Shown here: piece by piece, positions 62,839 through 64,000 of the stretch | Layout: every line of letters starts with the position of its first letter | How positions within the stretch are numbered: the stretch's first letter is position 1 | Origin: JAXMDT01 sp046348685 | GTDB taxonomy: Bacteria; Pseudomonadota; Alphaproteobacteria; Rickettsiales; UBA998 | Direction of reading: 5' to 3' | Length of the DNA: 64,000 bases | NCBI GenBank assembly: GCA_046348685.1 | Contig: JAXMDT010000004.1 | Location: 124,001-188,000 of the forward strand | Position numbers and translations under genes: made by a program | The notes under the pieces: model-generated | Database searches by the model: none | What the model saw: the letters and a program-made list of their open reading frames with translations, nothing else | Told to the model about the DNA's origin: nothing

Positions 62839-64000
62839 CTATTTGCCTACAACCGTCAGCTGTTCGGTGATGCCTTTGCCGAAAACATCCGGATCGTACA
62901 TTTCCTCCGCGTGGGCAGGCATAACGGTGAATGTTCCCGGTGCGATAGCCTGTGCGGTATAGGATAGGTGATAATTACCGGCGGGAAGGTAGTCGGAGTA
63001 ATAGCGCACCGAATCATGGCGTATTTCCTGATGGTAGAAACTCCATCGCGAAACGTCATATTCCATCCAGTCGCCGTATTTAAACCACCAGGCGCCGCCA
63101 GCGGCTTCAAACTCCCCTTTATTCGCATCGACGGAAGATGTGTTGGCGAGATCGCGGTTTATCGGTTCAAGTCCGCCCGGCACAGCATCGTCAACGACAA
63201 CGAAGTTACGCGCAGTAGCCAGCGACAGGTAGAGATCGACGCGCACCAGTTCGCCGCGTTTTATCCGGATCGGATTTTTTAGAAGCGTCCATTTGCCGTC
63301 GCGTTCAACGCTATATTCGCGCGTAAGTTCGATTCCGGCATTAGTCGGTTTATCAAAGTCACTTTTTGGCGCGTATGAGAGGCGTGTTGCATAATACAGT
63401 CTGCCTCCACCGCTACGGTTAATGCCAACAGTTGCTTTTGTGCCAGGATCGGTTGCCACTAGTGGCCGCTCAAAGGTCAGCGGTTTATCCGTAAAGGCAT
63501 TGAAAGCGCCTTCGCCGAATGAAGTACCGTTTATATCGGCCTTAACGGTCATGGCAGGAGCTGTTTTTTCATAGATACGGCTGAATTCGATCAGCGCATT
63601 CATACAGAACATGTTTTCCTGCGTGTTTTCCCAATGATCGCGGCTGCCGCGGCTTTGGGTGATCGTTCGCACAAGTTTGAATGGCACATCACCAACAAGC
63701 TCTTTGTCTTCCGGTGTTTCGCCGTATTGGGTAAACGCATCGAGAATTGCGCAATTATCACGCAGCGGCGTCGCTAAAATGCGCGTATAGCTGTCATCCA
63801 GCGTTTCATTGAACGAAAATTTACCACCGCTCTGCGAAGCATGAGCCAGAATCATTTTGCTGACTTCCGCAGCCAGTTTTTCACCGCCGGATACATTGAG
63901 AGCCGCCTCTAAAAAATGTGTTTGCCCAAACAGGCTCATTTCTTTGACGTGTGGATGATAACGTTCAAGGTCGTCGAGTGAAATTTTACCGGTTTCTGAA
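62839..64000 (-). CDS. Bacterial alpha-2-macroglobulin, C-terminal part (cut by right edge)
   Basis: The frame is open from the stop at 62839 to the window end, so the gene continues beyond 64000. The visible 380 or so C-terminal residues match the end of the bacterial alpha-2-macroglobulin (YfhM) family: helix-rich thioester-domain end (LEAALNVSGGEKLAAEVSKM), then beta-rich MG10-like segments (VDLYLSLATARNFVVVDDAV, DSVRYYSDYLPAGNYHLSYT) and a final EEMYDPDVFGKG. These periplasmic proteins trap proteases that breach the envelope and usually accompany pbpC. The thioester CLEQ motif is not in the window. Confidence 0.88.
   Translation of the reverse strand, partial: SETGKISLDDLERYHPHVKEMSLFGQTHFLEAALNVSGGEKLAAEVSKMILAHASQSGGKFSFNETLDDSYTRILATPLRDNCAILDAFTQYGETPEDKELVGDVPFKLVRTITQSRGSRDHWENTQENMFCMNALIEFSRIYEKTAPAMTVKADINGTSFGEGAFNAFTDKPLTFERPLVATDPGTKATVGINRSGGGRLYYATRLSYAPKSDFDKPTNAGIELTREYSVERDGKWTLLKNPIRIKRGELVRVDLYLSLATARNFVVVDDAVPGGLEPINRDLANTSSVDANKGEFEAAGGAWWFKYGDWMEYDVSRWSFYHQEIRHDSVRYYSDYLPAGNYHLSYTAQAIAPGTFTVMPAHAEEMYDPDVFGKGITEQLTVVGK

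Overview
The window is a gene-dense stretch of a bacterial chromosome, almost certainly from an alphaproteobacterium. It has no rRNA, tRNA, CRISPR array or transposase that I could see. The assignment rests on alphaproteobacterial hallmarks: a MucR/Ros regulator, a Fur/Mur protein lacking the CxxC pairs, AddA next to TrxA, SdhE between Mfd and RecG, EI-Ntr (PtsP) near aspartokinase, adjacent OlsB and OlsA, a full cpa/tad pilus cluster, and a perfect CtrA-type box (TTAA-N7-TTAA). Base composition looks balanced. Genus cannot be fixed from the sequence; a deep-branching free-living or predatory lineage would fit. These genes are a mixture of housekeeping and cell-envelope functions.

Layout. 1-4466: an edge-truncated TbpB-like surface protein, a CHASE2 adenylate cyclase and a Slam-like TPR/beta-barrel protein, a likely surface-lipoprotein export and signalling locus. 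4467-10999 (minus strand): ispG, a short RodZ-like HTH membrane protein, ptsP, a nitronate-monooxygenase-family gene and lysC. 11045-13529: an accessory island with an orphan phage terminase and an AT-rich orphan gene. 13581-21387: a MucR paralogue with lost zinc ligands, then divergently fur/mur, olsB, olsA, a frameshifted vanX-type dipeptidase, addA, trxA and a truncated glutamine-synthetase-like gene. 21384-27653: small lineage-specific genes around folC, a PAS protein, an orphan PstS-like protein and an STY0301-like periplasmic protein. 27670-37535: genome-maintenance genes parE, mfd and recG, with sdhE, a PAS/degenerate GGDEF protein and a 57-residue small protein.

37643-47225 (minus strand): a lipid-homeostasis block, with an Mla-type ABC system (MlaE with STAS, MlaF, MlaD, PqiC-like lipoprotein), Aas and an LplT-like transporter, headed by a frameshifted DUF2339 gene. 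A TetR gene with a near-perfect 13-bp inverted-repeat operator lies divergently upstream. 47955-59372: a Tad pilus locus in two convergent operons. The plus-strand one (two TadE proteins, TadG, TadD) is preceded by the CtrA box; the minus-strand one is cpaBCDEF-tadB-tadC. The pilin and prepilin peptidase genes are not in the window. 59523-64000: a degenerate EAL protein, pbpC and the C-terminus of a bacterial alpha-2-macroglobulin.

Most worth a second look: the TbpB/cyclase/Slam locus, the zinc-less MucR, the vanX frameshift that removes the catalytic EWWH motif, the truncated glutamine-synthetase-like gene with a non-ATG start inside trxA, the CtrA box and the Ca-binding-like loops in a TadE protein, and the TetR operator facing a decayed DUF2339 gene at the head of the phospholipid-repair operon.
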